Source: Holothuria scabra
Lineage: Eukaryota > Echinodermata > Holothuroidea > Aspidochirotida > Holothuriidae
DNA: 64,000 bases
NCBI GenBank assembly: GCA_037179385.1
Contig: CM074181.1
Location: 53,131,486-53,195,485, forward strand
Direction of reading: 5' to 3'
Made by a program: the position numbers and the translations under genes. Position 1 is the first letter of the stretch. Every line of letters starts with the position of its first letter. Under the pieces are notes generated by a model, which saw only the letters and a list, made by a program, of their open reading frames with translations, was not told the DNA's origin and did no database searches. Below are positions 36,458 through 48,157 of this stretch, in pieces.

Positions 36458-36609
36458 CGTTAAGCAATAGATTGTCGTATAAGGCCTACGTACTCTAGCA
36501 TTAGGGACATAGTAATTACTATGAGAAGAACTTCTTTGAATATAAATTTCCCTCCCCGCAAACCTCCCCTTTTATGCACTTTGTTTTAAAGCCCCGCCAT
36601 ATTCGAGAA

Positions 36610-39040
36610 CAGGGGTGGCGCCAGCGGGGTGGGTCATGGCCCCCCGTCGGGGAACCCCCCCCCCTCTCCCCCGTCTGGGAAGGTCGACGGTTTCGTCGGG
36701 GAGGCCTAAAAATAACAAAAAAATAATAATTAAAAAACCTAAAAGGACTTAAGTCACATGCTGGGTGATCTTGAAAATATATTTTGTTTTGTAAAGATAT
36801 TTAAAACATATTGAAATCAATTTTCAATCACTTCTACTTAGCTCTGTTATACCTCATTCCATGTACCTTGTCCTATCTCATCCTTTGTCGGGAAAGGACG
36901 GTAATTTTTGCGTGAGTCCTAACACGAAAAACGTAAAGGACCGTGAAGTTTGTGAATGGATGATCTTGAACTGTTTTTTTTTTTATGAATTAATTTTTTC
37001 CTTTTGTAACCCTATTTTAATGCATATCTGAATCGGTTTAAATCACTTCTTACTAGCTCTGCTATCCCTCACCTCATCTTCAATCCTTACGCGCAAGGTC
37101 ATGCCCTTTTCGGGGAAGACTGCCCCCCCCCCCCTTGTTGTTGAGAAAATCTAATTTCGTCGGGGAGCTTTTTTATCTACATGCCCACGTTTAAATGTGT
37201 GGGATAACTTCAGTCACTAGGACGATCTTCTTGATTTTGCTTACTAGAAGACTATATTCTTCAAGGAAACTCACAATTCCGAATTTTCCTTACAAAAACG
37301 CGGAGCGAGTGGCTTTCATGTGCATTCACTGCCCAATGGTCTGTCATCTAGCCCGGCCCGACAACCGAATTCTAGCAACGGTAATGAAAATCGGCCAGGC
37401 CATTTTCAGTTACACATAATGATAAACAGTATGAATATGTCTCCCCATAAGTCTGACTGAAAATTCATTTGAAGCCACCTTGTAACGTGACACATTTTCA
37501 AATACGTTGAAAGTAAAATCATTTATAGTCTGAAGTTGGGGCAGTCATGTAGAAAATTTCATCTATTTAGAGGATATTGCAATTGAATACAACGAATATT
37601 CCTAGAAGAGTAAAAACAACAGAATGTTTTCAAAACCGTTGCATAGTTTTCTCCTAAATAGAGACAAGACCATATACGTCTGATTGTGGCAGTACCTTTT
37701 ATCTGGTTATTTTCTGATCACTTGACCAGTTGGGTTTTTTTTTATATTGAAGTGAAACGTTCATTCCAAAGGAAAACTCAAAATAATGACTACTCCATTT
37801 CTAGTTACCAGCCTGGGGAATGCCATTTTTGGCTGTCTAAGAGGTTAGATTTTTTAACAAGTTTCTGTTCGTTCGGCGCCAGTTGATGGCGGCGCTCCGC
37901 TTAGAAAGTGCTTTGGTCGAACAAATTACTTAACCAAACAATACATTCTTGCAAATTATTCATCGTTTTGAGGCAGTACTATAAAGTGAAAATTTTATTG
38001 CGAAAGGAAGCTCAAAATAATGACTGCTGTGTTTCTAGTTACCAGTCCGGGAAATTCCTTTTCCTGCTGTCTGGGGATTCTCAATTTTTCAAAAATTTCT
38101 GTGCGTTCAACTTAGTCTTTTGAGCAGTAGTACATTTTTCGGACAAAAGAAAAAAGACAACTTTGTTCCCTCCCAAACTGAAACGCTCCCCTACGCCTAT
38201 TTCAGTAAAAATAAAACTTCAAATGTATGGGAAGCCAAATTTTTTTCCGAGGAAAATTTTCCACTATGGTCCGAGGGCATTAAATCTGGCTGATGATGTT
38301 CAGTAACCCTAACAAAACTACAGATCACCCCCTATTTGGTTTTTCTTAAAAGGAGGTAAAATTCTTCCATACAAAAACCCAAAATCTGTTACAAAATTAC
38401 AATTTATCCTCAACTATTCCGTACAAGGTTCAGATTGTTAAAAGTGGCAAAAGTATTTGGATGGATACCCGGTAAAACAAATAACCAGACAACTCTGTTA
38501 ATCCCTCGACGTTCTACCTAATTTTGCTCTTGAAAGACATATCACTTAATAAAGAACCCAATTTTATTATAACCTTACCAAAAACCAAATTATCTTACAT
38601 TAAATTCCAAAATTTCTGCTATAAAATAAGCTCTTAATTTTCAAATCTTCGTTCAAAAAGGGGGAAAAACTTTTCGGGCAAACTTCTAGTCTCGTCTTGA
38701 GACCTTAGTACGTAGGACTAGAATAATTAACCCCACCAGAATTTCAGCTGTCGCGTATAAAACGTTTTTGAATTTGCCCATATGAAGGATGGATTCTTTA
38801 ATAAACACCCCAACATTTTAATGGTCCTTACAAAAGCCAAATTTCTTTCAAACATTTAAATTTTTCTTCAAAATAAACTCAAGATTTAGGTATTTGTTAA
38901 AAAGAATGCCGAAATTTTCGGCGCGCTACGCGCGCCTCAAATTCTGTCAAGTAACGTCCCACCGGGACTTACTCATCGCCTTTTCGGGGTCTTGAAATGC
39001 TGCCCCCCCCCCTGTCGGGCAAATCCTGGCGCCACCCCTG
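36610..39040 (-). mobile_element. hAT-like non-autonomous element, copy B (inverted relative to copy A)
   Basis: Ends are CAGGGGTGGCGCCAGC at 36610 and CTGGCGCCACCCCTG ending at 39040. The 8-bp target duplication TTCGAGAA is perfect (36602-36609, 39041-39048). Read on the minus strand it is collinear with copy A (for example the GAGGCGCGCGTAGCGCGCC patch near 38910-38940 matches copy A near 30086). It contains the hairpin module near 37875. No transposase frame. Confidence 0.92.
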
Positions 39041-39426
39041 TTCGAGAAGAACGAACTTATTATTTTTTGTGTCCTTATGAAAATCCTTCTTTTTGAGAAT
39101 TTTATCCCTTACAGGTTAAATGCATCGCCAAAAGCAACTAGTCCCGAACAGATACTAGCCTCTCACATAAAGCAAACACAGTCATCCATTGACCTTTTGT
39201 TAAAGAGGGTCTAAGCTCAAATCAAGTTTTTACATTTTACAGTAGTAATACTTATTCTGGGCGTTTTGTTGAAATTTTCATTGAAATCTGACGTTCCGTT
39301 TTCAAAATATTGGCGGTTAAAGTTGTTTCGTCATTTTCGAAATATTGTGAACGTGCAAGCACAAAAGAAATGTCACATTGATGCACACTCTTTTATTTTC
39401 TCTCCGACCTTTTATTCGACACACAG

Positions 39427-39655
39427 CGTGCTTGGTCTAATGGTAAGAGCATCCGCCTCTCACCTGGGATGCCCGGGTTCGATTCCCAGGTCGAGTCATA
39501 CCAAAGACTCTAAAAATGGAACCTACTGCCATTGTGCGTTATGCTCCGCATGAGCAATGGAGTAAGGAAAACAAGCCATTGAGCCACAGCTGGAAAAAAG
39601 ACCGTGGGCCGGCTCGACTAGAACCAATAGGTTGGAAACTGGGCGGTAAAGGCGG
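39427..39655 (+). mobile_element. tRNA-derived SINE (family A), best-preserved head
   Basis: The head has A box TGGTCTAATGG and a perfect B box GGTTCGATTCC. CGCCTCTCACCTGG at the anticodon position resembles tRNA-Glu. The head is followed directly by the family body (ACCAAAGACTCTAAAAATGG ... GGAAACTGGGCGG). The continuation past the tRNA-like part, shared with other copies, marks it as a SINE rather than a tRNA gene. Confidence 0.9.
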
Positions 39656-41189
39656 TTTGAGGTATTAAACGAGAGACAAATCTCATCTACATAGCTAGAG
39701 TATCTATTTATTTTCAAGAAAAACTAATTTCCTGCTTACCTTATGACTCATTTAAAATTCAATATTTATTGAGAAATGAAAGTTATTGTCTTAGTTTCGA
39801 TGCTTGTTTGTCATATGATTGCAGAGCAAACACACACCCTGGTGTTACAACGAATGATATGTGTTTTGTTCTATTTGTTCTCATTTGTGATTTCTTTACG
39901 TGTTAGTGTATGAAGTTTCCTTTGGTTCCTTCTTTAATGTTTGTACTTTATGTATTACACTTTTTGAACAAAAGCGAACCCAGATTAAGCCTTCATTCTA
40001 CATGTTGTAATGGTTTGGGATTTTGTTGAAAGCAGACAGTCCTCATAAGAACAAGATTATAAAAAGAGCTGAAGCGAATCTACATTGATTTTCCCTGTAA
40101 TAAAAGGCCATATGTGATTTTTGTGGGGGAAAAAACATAATTAGTGAGTGCAAAAGGCAAGAATATTAAGCCCTACACTGTATATATTTTCATAGCTAAA
40201 GGTCGTTACGCATCCACGCAGATGCATCGAGACACACGCCCCCAGATGTTTGGCAGTAAGAAGATCTCTTGCATAGGAAAATTCATCCACAACTAAACAT
40301 TTAACAGCTAATTAAGAAGTTATGGATAAAGTCCTCCTCGTTGACAGGTTAAAGCAGAATGTAATTAACTATATTTTAATGAAACAAAACCGTCTAATTT
40401 TCGAACTTGTGTAAAACCGCGTTATATATAGTTAATATATTATCGAAGAATTTAAAACTTGATCCCACTGCCATTGTGCTCAGCACAATGATGTAAGGAA
40501 AACAAGCCGAACTTAAGTTTTGCTTTCTTCATAGAAATATTTAAAGGTATGCTCGTATTTGAGAGAATTCGGAATCTTATGAAAGAAAAAGTGGGAAAAC
40601 CTCAATGAAGTTGTTCGGTGTTACTGTACTTGATGATCTGGTGTCACATTGAAGCTAGCAAATTTCCTTATCTTTCATTATACAGAGCCAGGGGCAGTCG
40701 CCCTCCTGACCAAACAACGTCTGCAGTTTCAACTTCCATATGTAAATATGGCGTTGAACGTTAATATACGGCTTGACAAGCTACTTTATTACCTGCACTG
40801 TGTTTTCGTACCAAACACAGTACGGTTTGTCAACTTGTAGTATATACGTACGACCAATCTAAAGTAGCCCTTGGTTTGCACGTGGCGCCACTAGGATGGT
40901 GTACCAGTAACGAGTTCATGTTACCCTCTTGCATGACGCATTGAGCTCTCGCCTGAATTGACGAGAAGGCATACCGGAGTTTTCCGAATAATCCTCAACC
41001 ACCTGCCACCTTCGGAAAAGTAGACCGTGGGTTGGGAGACAAATTAACACTATTATGTAAAAGATCTTTAAATTTTGGCAGTTTTTAATGTGCGGAAATA
41101 CGACATTAAGATGGACACAACCTCGGACATTTTGGGGAACATAGCACATTTGTGTAAGGGGAAGGTGGTTTGAGCCTCCAATGCCTTTT
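39656..41189. other. Unannotated stretch
   Basis: No gene recognised apart from a SINE fragment at 40457-40508. Minus-strand frame 40916-41263 (115 codons) overlaps the U2-headed-element body fragment and has no recognisable domain. Confidence 0.5.
40457..40508 (+). mobile_element. SINE family A fragment
   Basis: CTTGATCCCACTGCCATTGTGC..AGCACAATG..GTAAGGAAAACAAGCC matches the mid-body of the family. tRNA-like head and tail are missing. Confidence 0.6.
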
Positions 41190-41290
41190 CTCAAGTCCTC
41201 CTGACTCTCTCGCAAAGAGCCGTTCGGCGAAACCAAACTGCTTTTAAAACAAGCTACGTCCACTGACGGACAACACTTAAGTTCACAGAG
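41190..41290 (-). mobile_element. Partial copy of the U2-headed element (body only)
   Basis: AAGTCCTCCTGACTCTC.CGCAAAGAGCCGTTCGGCGAAACCAAAC and ACGTCCACTGACGGACAACACTTAA match the body of the tandem elements at 53227-53692, read on the same strand. The U2-like part is absent here, so this is a truncated or older copy and shows the family is dispersed. Confidence 0.7.
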
Positions 41291-43586
41291 CCCCTAAACA
41301 TGGGCGAAGATTTCTTTCAACTTTGGGGTGGGCGATGGTTTGAATTCTGGCAAACCTGGAATATGCGTGCATGGCGAGCCCGAAGTGTGAGGCCCACCCA
41401 GAGTTGGGTCCATGGGTCCGCGTTAGGGCTCCTGGTGTTGTCCAGGGGCGACGCCTCCGGAAGCTACTGTGTTCTAACACCTCAGAGACTCCAGGAAGAC
41501 TTCTTTAAGGGGTGTATTTCAGAAGTTATGTTCAAGTGGATATTGACATATGTATACATTCAAGAAAGACTCTTTCACAAGTTGCACTGAAGCATTGACA
41601 TTGAACAAGAGTAACAACGTACTGTAAAGCTTAAAAAGACAGGTTTCAACTCATGGGAATATCCCCGGCAACCAGAAACTGAATTCGGAGACTATTAAAT
41701 GACCTGCAAGTTGGCTTGAGATAACCAGATTATTTGCAACTTCATTAATTAAAAATGAAAAAGTCTATAAACAGATGACTACACAAAACTTAAACTTTCG
41801 TAATTTGTCTACAGAAATAAGGCTATAAATTCCCCACATTATCAGCTATACCTTGAAAAAATCATCAAACATGGGTAAAATCTGGTACTTATGGGGTTTG
41901 TCACTGTGAATAAATTGCTTTTACAGGGAAACGTTCTAAGTGTGTCGTAACGCGACTTAATCCTCTACTTACTCAAAACTTGAAACAACTTGGAATCGAT
42001 TTAAGATACTTGCAGCCATGAAAAAACGCCTAGAGATTAAGCGCAGTCTGAAACTAATGTACTTGCCAGCATATACGCCTCTACAGGCTGGATAAAAGAG
42101 GATGATTACATTGACCATCACCTCTAGCCAAATATTGGGGGATGTATCCCCCATCCCCGGGATCTAAGCCAATGCACCTCAGTAAAATCTCTCCTGTTAA
42201 AGAGACACTTTTTCATGTTATGGTTTCCATGTCAATTTAAGGTGTAACTCCAAAATTTAAAAGACCTTGAAATGACTAAAATTAAGCGTTGTTGCTTCTA
42301 CATAGAATGGAACTTCTTGATCAATTTATACGTTCGTTTTTACAGTGATTTCAATTCTAAGCATTTTGCACAACGACAATTAGAATTTTTTGCAGATTGT
42401 ATATTGGAATGTTTGCCATGGCACTATTTAAAAAGTCCTATTTGATTGACCATTCAGTATTATTTCCAACTTGTCCAAAAATGAGATAACCGATTTCGGA
42501 GGAAATCAATTTTCACCCGATCAGGGGAATATGCTGCCATGGCTGGCGTTTTTTTTTTGGGGGGGGGGGAATTATCTCCCACAATGCATTGCGATCCTAC
42601 CGCGCAAATTCAACTGTGATAACGTTAAAAAGAACTTGCAATTTTAGGCAAGAGAAATTCCGTCACATTTAAAATCTCTGTTTGTAGGGGAATAAAAAAG
42701 CTATGTCCTCTTTGGTTGTTCACCGCGCCAATTTTAAGATATCGAGCAATTTTGCAATGTTCTAAGCTTAATTTATAGACTTGACACAGCCCTATGTTTT
42801 GTGCAATATTTTCTGCATAAAGGTGTGCAAGAGGATCGTGCTAGCATTTTTGGTTGTGAGTACGTTGTTGAACGTCCTTTGTGGTTTGGCAATTTGCGTC
42901 TTTATTGCGATATTATATCTGAAAACAAACACATTTGTTAAACTAATTGACGAATGTGGAGAGGTAGACACTAAATGTTAATAAATATTCATACCATTGA
43001 GACAGGCAAATTTTCCCCCAATCTGGAGAAACCTCGATTTATTTCCCCCGAAAGCGGTTATTTCCCGAACTAGTTAAATACTAAGTAAAAACAACAATAT
43101 TCAGAACATTAAGAATGGAAGTAAGAAAGAAAATAACAAAAGATCAAAATAAGACTGCACCACTTCAGCCATATTTTCTGACCAGAAAGATTTGGTTTTA
43201 TTTGACAATAATGCTGTCTTATGCACGTTATGTCCCTTTTGGGGTTTATTTTTAATCTTTTCATACAATTGTAAATTGTTTTGCACTCGCATTGGAAGCG
43301 CTGTGTTCATCGGTAAAATGTCCTAACTTGGAGCTTCGAAGAGACTGAGAAATCATTTAGAATTTTTGTTAAATAATGAGTCATTACAATCCCCTTTGCA
43401 GATAGCAGATTTAATAAGGTATTTGGATGTGGGATTCTGTCCCTGAAAAAATGCTCATGTAATCGTGTGGCCAGTTTTTCCCCTTGTATAGCCCGATATC
43501 TCCCATACAACAAGCATTACATCTTGCACAAAAGGATTTATACACTACGCGGAACATAGTGAGTTACCTTTGCTTCAGTGACATTT
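41291..43586. other. Unannotated stretch
   Basis: No recognisable gene. 41300-41510 is locally GC-rich and open on both strands, but neither translation resembles a known domain. A poly-T/poly-G junction lies near 42552. The frame at 42781-42981 contains a hydrophobic stretch but no supporting context. Confidence 0.45.
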
Positions 43587-44786
43587 TCCAGCATCAGTGG
43601 CGTAGCTAGGATATTTTTCCGGGGGGGCAAAGGTATGAAGTTTCCCCAAAACTTTTCCCGTTCAATGTGTATGTATTTCACATAAAACATGCAAACTTAC
43701 AAGCATAACAACTTTACCATGTCATTTTGTAATATTACCTGCATTTTAATCTTAAAGTAAAACATAGAGCAATCGGAAATAACAAGGTATATTATTTTGG
43801 TAAACAATATCTGATTTATTTGTATGTACTAACGCAGGATTTCTCTGAAGGGGGAGGGGCATGCGGTATGGTCTAAGGGGAGGGGTGTCCGGAAATTTTT
43901 TGACATTTTCAAGACGCCTAGATGCAAAATGGTGCAAGATTTTCGACTTTGACAGGAACAGTGTTAAAAGTTGAATCGTGGTGGTTCATGAGGATAAAAC
44001 TGAAACTTTTGTGTCTTGACATGCATTTCCTTATGCCATTTATGCTATCTTGCGAAGAAAAACTTGTCATTAAATTTGCCCACTTTTAGGAGTCAAAATA
44101 AGAGAGCATTGATCGGTATTTGTGGTTTTTCTTGGCCACAAAATGTTATTTTGTCATAAAGATTATCTTAGCGGAGCGCCACCATTGGTTGGCGCGGAGC
44201 GTAGAGAAAATTTGGAAAAATCAGACCCCTTAGATGGCCGGAAATAGAATTTTCCAGGCTAATACGAAGAATCTAGCCAGTCGCTTTCTTCTTTTGTCGT
44301 TTGAAATAGAATGCTCACTTCAATATATGTTCGCAAACTGCAAAGTGATCAGAGAGTTAAGCACTAATTTTACCCCAAAAATGTAATTTTGCCCAAAAGA
44401 TCGAGCGAAGCGCCACCATTGGTTGGCGCGGAGCGTAAAGAAAATTTCGAAAAATTAGACCCCTCAGATGGTCAAAATAGAGTACTTATGCTTGCACAGC
44501 GAATTGTTACCAGACGACATCAACCAGATTGAATCCACGGACGAACAAGTGGAAAGTTCTAGAAAGTGCTAGCATCGGTGTTGTCTCTCGGGCATATTCA
44601 ACGGGTAACCCCAGAGAACATTCGCACAGCTACTGAAAACTACTGTATGATGTAATGGCCTAATAATAGCCAACTTGTGGTTTTGGGTTACTGAGCCCAG
44701 AACGTTCGCTGTTTGTTTTGTACGAGATCAAACGAGACGTTTCCATAAGAGTAAGTTCCAGACTTTTCTGGAAGAACTGCCAGGCA

Positions 44787-44793
44787 TATAAAA
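44787..44793 (+). promoter_or_regulatory. TATA box of the solo LTR
   Basis: GGCATATAAAAGGTC is a good TATA element in the first half of the LTR, where the U3 promoter is expected. The downstream GC-balanced stretch would be the start of R/U5. Confidence 0.45.
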
Positions 44794-45099
44794 GGTCATG
44801 CAAGCAGTGTGACGAAGAGAGAAGTGAACAGAAGATACAGCGATACTACAGAGACCAGACGCCTGCTTCGCCGCTTAACGCTGTAATTGTGTCGCCATTT
44901 ACCGATCACTAGTCTATAGTCTTCATCCTGCCTTCGCGGAACCGAGTCCTACGCTGTGCTGCTGTACAATCGACGCTAACAACACTACCCCTTGGACAAA
45001 GAGTGATACCTTAAGCTGTAAAAGATTGTAAGTAGATTTAAGATTAAGGCTCTAATTTAGAATCCGTGCCCGGAACTGCGTCATAGCTGTACGGTTAGG

Positions 45100-45247
45100 G
45101 GTTACGTATGCATAGCTATAGTAATAGGTTAGGGTTACGTACGCATAGTAATAGGTTAGGGTTACGTACGCATAGTAATAAGGTTAGGGTTACGTACGCA
45201 TAGTAATAAGGTTAGGGTTACGTACGCATAGGTATAGGGTTAGGGTG
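45100..45247 (+). repeat. 27-28-bp minisatellite with telomere-like TTAGGG
   Basis: Four to five units of GGTTAGGGTTACGTACGCAT followed by AGTAATA(A)G. The last unit ends GGGTTAGGGTGG. Each unit carries one TTAGGG, the vertebrate/deuterostome-type telomere hexamer, next to a TACGTACG palindrome. Confidence 0.85.
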
Positions 45248-45460
45248 GGCCATATGCAGGTGTACGCATGCATAGGAACTGTATACGTAGGGGTATATAA
45301 ACATTTACGTATACGTATCTCATACTGTACATATATATACACTCTCCAGTACATACAGTTAGCTTTAGGTATACGTAAATACGTATACCTACAGCTATAT
45401 GTAATAGATAGTATTATTAGACAGTACTTATATTATTTTTAACCCATCCACCGGCAACGG

Positions 45461-45550
45461 CGCTTGTGGCGCAGTAGGCAAGCGCGCTGGTCTTCATGCT
45501 AGAATCGCTATATCGCTAGGGTCGAGGGTTCGGGTCCCGGTACTAACAAT
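45461..45550 (+). repeat. tRNA-like block (SINE head or tRNA relic)
   Basis: An A-box-like TGGCGCAGTAGG is followed about 50 nt later by a B-box-like GGTTCGGGTCC, with an extra arm-sized gap. The outer 5' and 3' strands (GCGCTTG and TACTAAC) do not pair into an acceptor stem, so I do not call a functional tRNA. It may be the head of a SINE captured inside the TIR element. Confidence 0.5.
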
Positions 45551-46901
45551 GCTTTTCTTTCTTCCTCAGCACTAACCATTCTCTTCTTTCCTCAGCACAC
45601 AGTTATAGCGCTGTTCCTCGAGTGAGGAAAAAAAGAAAAGGGTTTTTTACTTAAAAAAGAAAAAACTTAAAGTTTGAGCGCCCTCTTTTGGAAATTGTGA
45701 AGTGAGTAAAATTATGTCTACTTCCGGGCACGGATTCTAAATTAGCACCAAGATTAATTGTTGTAAATTTAAGGAAGTAAGAGGTGAATAATAATTAAGT
45801 TGTTGATTTTAATCTCGCTCTTCTGTGGTCTTTCGCTGTTATTGGTTTGTATTGCGACCAAGCCGTAACAGAATCTAAACATGTAGTCTTTTTTATCGAT
45901 GCCACCAGTGGGAAACAGAGTCTACCTTTTTATGTAAAAATTGGAATTTGACAGAAGTTGCCTAGGTCTATTTGTAGGAATTAAAAAAAAAGTTGGCATC
46001 ACTGAAGGACCTTGCAGGGAAAATCCTTCCCCTTTGAAAATTTCTGAAAATTGGGTGTCCTTATAAGCAATCTGGTGCCACATGTGCTATCTTTTGAAGT
46101 AAAATCTGTGTTAATAAAGTTAGACTACGTATTTTTAAGAACAAAGAAAAATGGCATCTGTGAGGGGGGGGGGGGAATGGCCCAATGGTCTCCCCTTCGC
46201 ACGCCACTAAGGAGGCCTAATAGTGGCTCGATCACACAGGATGTACTGTTAGAAAAGCAGTGTGTTAAGTGTAGTAAGCTACAAGGTACTCATTGTCCAT
46301 TTATTGTTACGCTCAAATTGAGCAGAAAGCTATTTTCCCGAACTAGCTTGTAAGCCTCCAAGGATTAGGCTAAGTAACAAAATCTAAGTGTGCCAACGGA
46401 TCCCGCTAATTCTAATTTCTAGTTTATCGTTAGCCATGGAATGTTTTAGCCCCATCCATCGTTATGTGCACAGAGTAAAATCGTACAGCTACTGTTAGCT
46501 TGTAGAAGAACATAACAACCTCGGGGTCTACGGTGGTGACTTGTCAGTTTTCCCATCCTTTTACTGAATTCCCAAAGTATCCCTGGCACCTGAATAACAG
46601 CTTCCTGTGCACTGGAATGCACTGATCATAATCCCCGTGCGTATACAAGCACAAGAGAACACTCAATCTGCTACGCGGAGAGGACTTTTCTGTGGAACGC
46701 AAATTGGGCCGGTTCATGCGACACTGACGAAATCTGAGTTAATTTGTTGCATGAAAATACGAATTATGTATGAGAAATGTCTCACAATTTCTTATTCTAA
46801 CAAAAATTTTGCGAAATTTTTGTAATAATAAGAAGATTCATCAAATTTCCCCAAAAATTTGCCCTTCCTGCTCCCCCAGTAGCTACGCCACTGTCCAGCA
46901 T

Positions 46902-48157
46902 GATATAATAATGAAACTCATGAGCACTGATTATTTGAGCCATTGGACTTGAAGACATGCACCAATAATAACACAAACGTTCTTCATTTCAAAATATGAC
47001 ACGTTGCACTTAATTAACACTTAAACGTGTAAATCTCCTTCTTGCCCAAATCATATAATTATGTATCAGGTTATATTGAAATCCAAACAAGCAACCAAGA
47101 GAATTAAAAGCTCTTGGGCAAATGTGTAGGTACAATTTTTAACCATTTTTTGGGGCAAAACTAGTTGGGTGAAATGGTTGGGTATTTTCTTTTGCCAAAC
47201 TGATGAGTAAAACACCCAACCAATTTGGACAGTTTATTACCCAATTCCGGTCAGGAGGCATACGTAATCAACGGTTGGGTAATTTTTTGCCCACCTGCTC
47301 TCTGAACACTGATTACCGCAACCACACACAGTTTTGTGAATTCAAACAAACATAACATAAACATACTTTCTCTATTGAAAGTGATGAGATTCGTTGTTTG
47401 GGACTGCTAAGCTAACAACGAACTACCTGAACCCTAGTTGACAACTAGCTCTCACTTTCCTTAGCAGGGCTTTATGAATTAGAAAATAGCAGTAAACTAT
47501 GGAACAGGCAACTAGCAACCTGTTAAAGCCTATTTGACTCCTACTGTATTTTAGCAGGTTCTCATGAATATCGGCCCAGTTGATTCCTTGTCATACGTAC
47601 GCCCCCCCCCCCAAAAAAAAGGAAAGACACGAAACAATATCATGCATTTGAAATTTGCTACGATTGGTGCCAGGGCTGGATTTACCTTGGGGCCCGAAGA
47701 ACAGATTTATGCCAGGGCTCTTTTGACTATAATTCTCCACATCACGCTGGCGGTTGCTTTTACCCCTTTTCGAAATACTGCCAGATTTCCTCTAACAAAC
47801 ATGTAAACCTGCATAACGGAAATTATCCAAAATGTCCCACATAAATTGAGTTCAGGAAGGTGTCCTTACTCACTGCAGCGATCTTCTAACGATGTAAACC
47901 AGAGAGTTCACCTACCCGGTGTGAACTACGTACGAGGTTTGTGGTAATGCCATTGGTCTGTTATATTTAACTGTTCCCTGGTGTAACCTACTTATACGAA
48001 ATAGACAAAAAACGACTTAATCAGGAACGGGGATTCCCTCTGCTTTGTTCAGAAGCTGCCTCTGAATTCAGCCCTTAAATATCCAATAATTTATTTACTT
48101 AGTATGACCTTTATAAAAGTGTGATTTGCTCTGACTTAGACACAACAACGACGAACT
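46902..48157. other. Unannotated stretch with a GTTGGGTA repeat
   Basis: No gene recognised. 47140-47310 is a degenerate member of the GTTGGGTAAA-rich family (see 52847). A C-run followed by an A-run sits near 47583. Confidence 0.5.
47140..47310. repeat. GTTGGGTA-rich repeat, degenerate copy
   Basis: Alternating GTTGGGT(A/G) and inverted ACCCAAC/TTGCCCA words (AGTTGGGTGAAATGGTTGGG, AAACACCCAACC, TTACCCAATT, GGTTGGGTAATTTTTTGCCC) place this with the elements at 52847, 54003 and 58398. Terminal motifs are not legible except a possible decayed CTCTGAACACTG at the right. Confidence 0.6.

Larger units (their letters stand above)
45048..45749. mobile_element. Nested TIR element (702 bp) carrying minisatellite and tRNA-like sequence
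   Basis: Terminal inverted repeats of about 28 bp: GGCTCTAATTTAGAATCC at 45048 and, inverted, GGTGCTAATTTAGAATCC ending at 45749, continuing in both as GTGCCCGGAA. They differ only at positions 3-4. The flanks are a perfect 8-bp duplication AAGATTAA (45040-45047, 45750-45757), a hAT-like size. The interior holds a TTAGGG-containing minisatellite (45100-45247) and a tRNA-like block (45461-45550), with no open frame for a transposase. Confidence 0.85.
44505..45870 (+). mobile_element. Solo LTR, interrupted by a nested TIR element
   Basis: It begins TGTTACCAGACGAC and ends GCGACCAAGCCGTAACA, so it has TG...CA ends with short inverted termini (TGTTAC/GTAACA). It is flanked by a 4-bp duplication GAAT (44501-44504, 45871-45874). 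It has a TATAAAA box near 44787. Subtracting the nested element and its duplicated target leaves about 656 bp, a normal LTR size. No internal gag/pol is present, consistent with LTR-LTR recombination. Gypsy-like origin is possible from the 4-bp duplication but not proven. Orientation is taken from the TATA box. Confidence 0.7.
43595..46893. mobile_element. hAT-like element, host of a nested insertion series
   Basis: Ends are CAGTGGCGTAGCTAGG at 43595 and AGTAGCTACGCCACTG ending at 46893, with a perfect 8-bp target duplication TCCAGCAT (43587-43594, 46894-46901). The G-rich inner edge and the AGATGCAAAATGGTGC motif near 43920 are shared with the element at 7606. Hairpin modules lie near 44172 and 44403. 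About 1.4 kb of the 3.3 kb is later insertions. No transposase frame. Confidence 0.92.

Noticed and set aside
29964..39040. Copies A and B as halves of one giant inverted-repeat transposon or a segmental inversion
   Set aside because: Each copy has its own complete pair of ends and its own distinct 8-bp target duplication, so they are separate insertions.
39427..39500. Possible tRNA-Glu gene
   Set aside because: A and B boxes are good, but the sequence continues into a body shared with several other copies, and the ends do not form a clean acceptor stem. It is a SINE head.
45461..45550. Possible functional tRNA gene
   Set aside because: B-box-like sequence is present, but 5' and 3' strands do not pair and the block sits within a TIR element.
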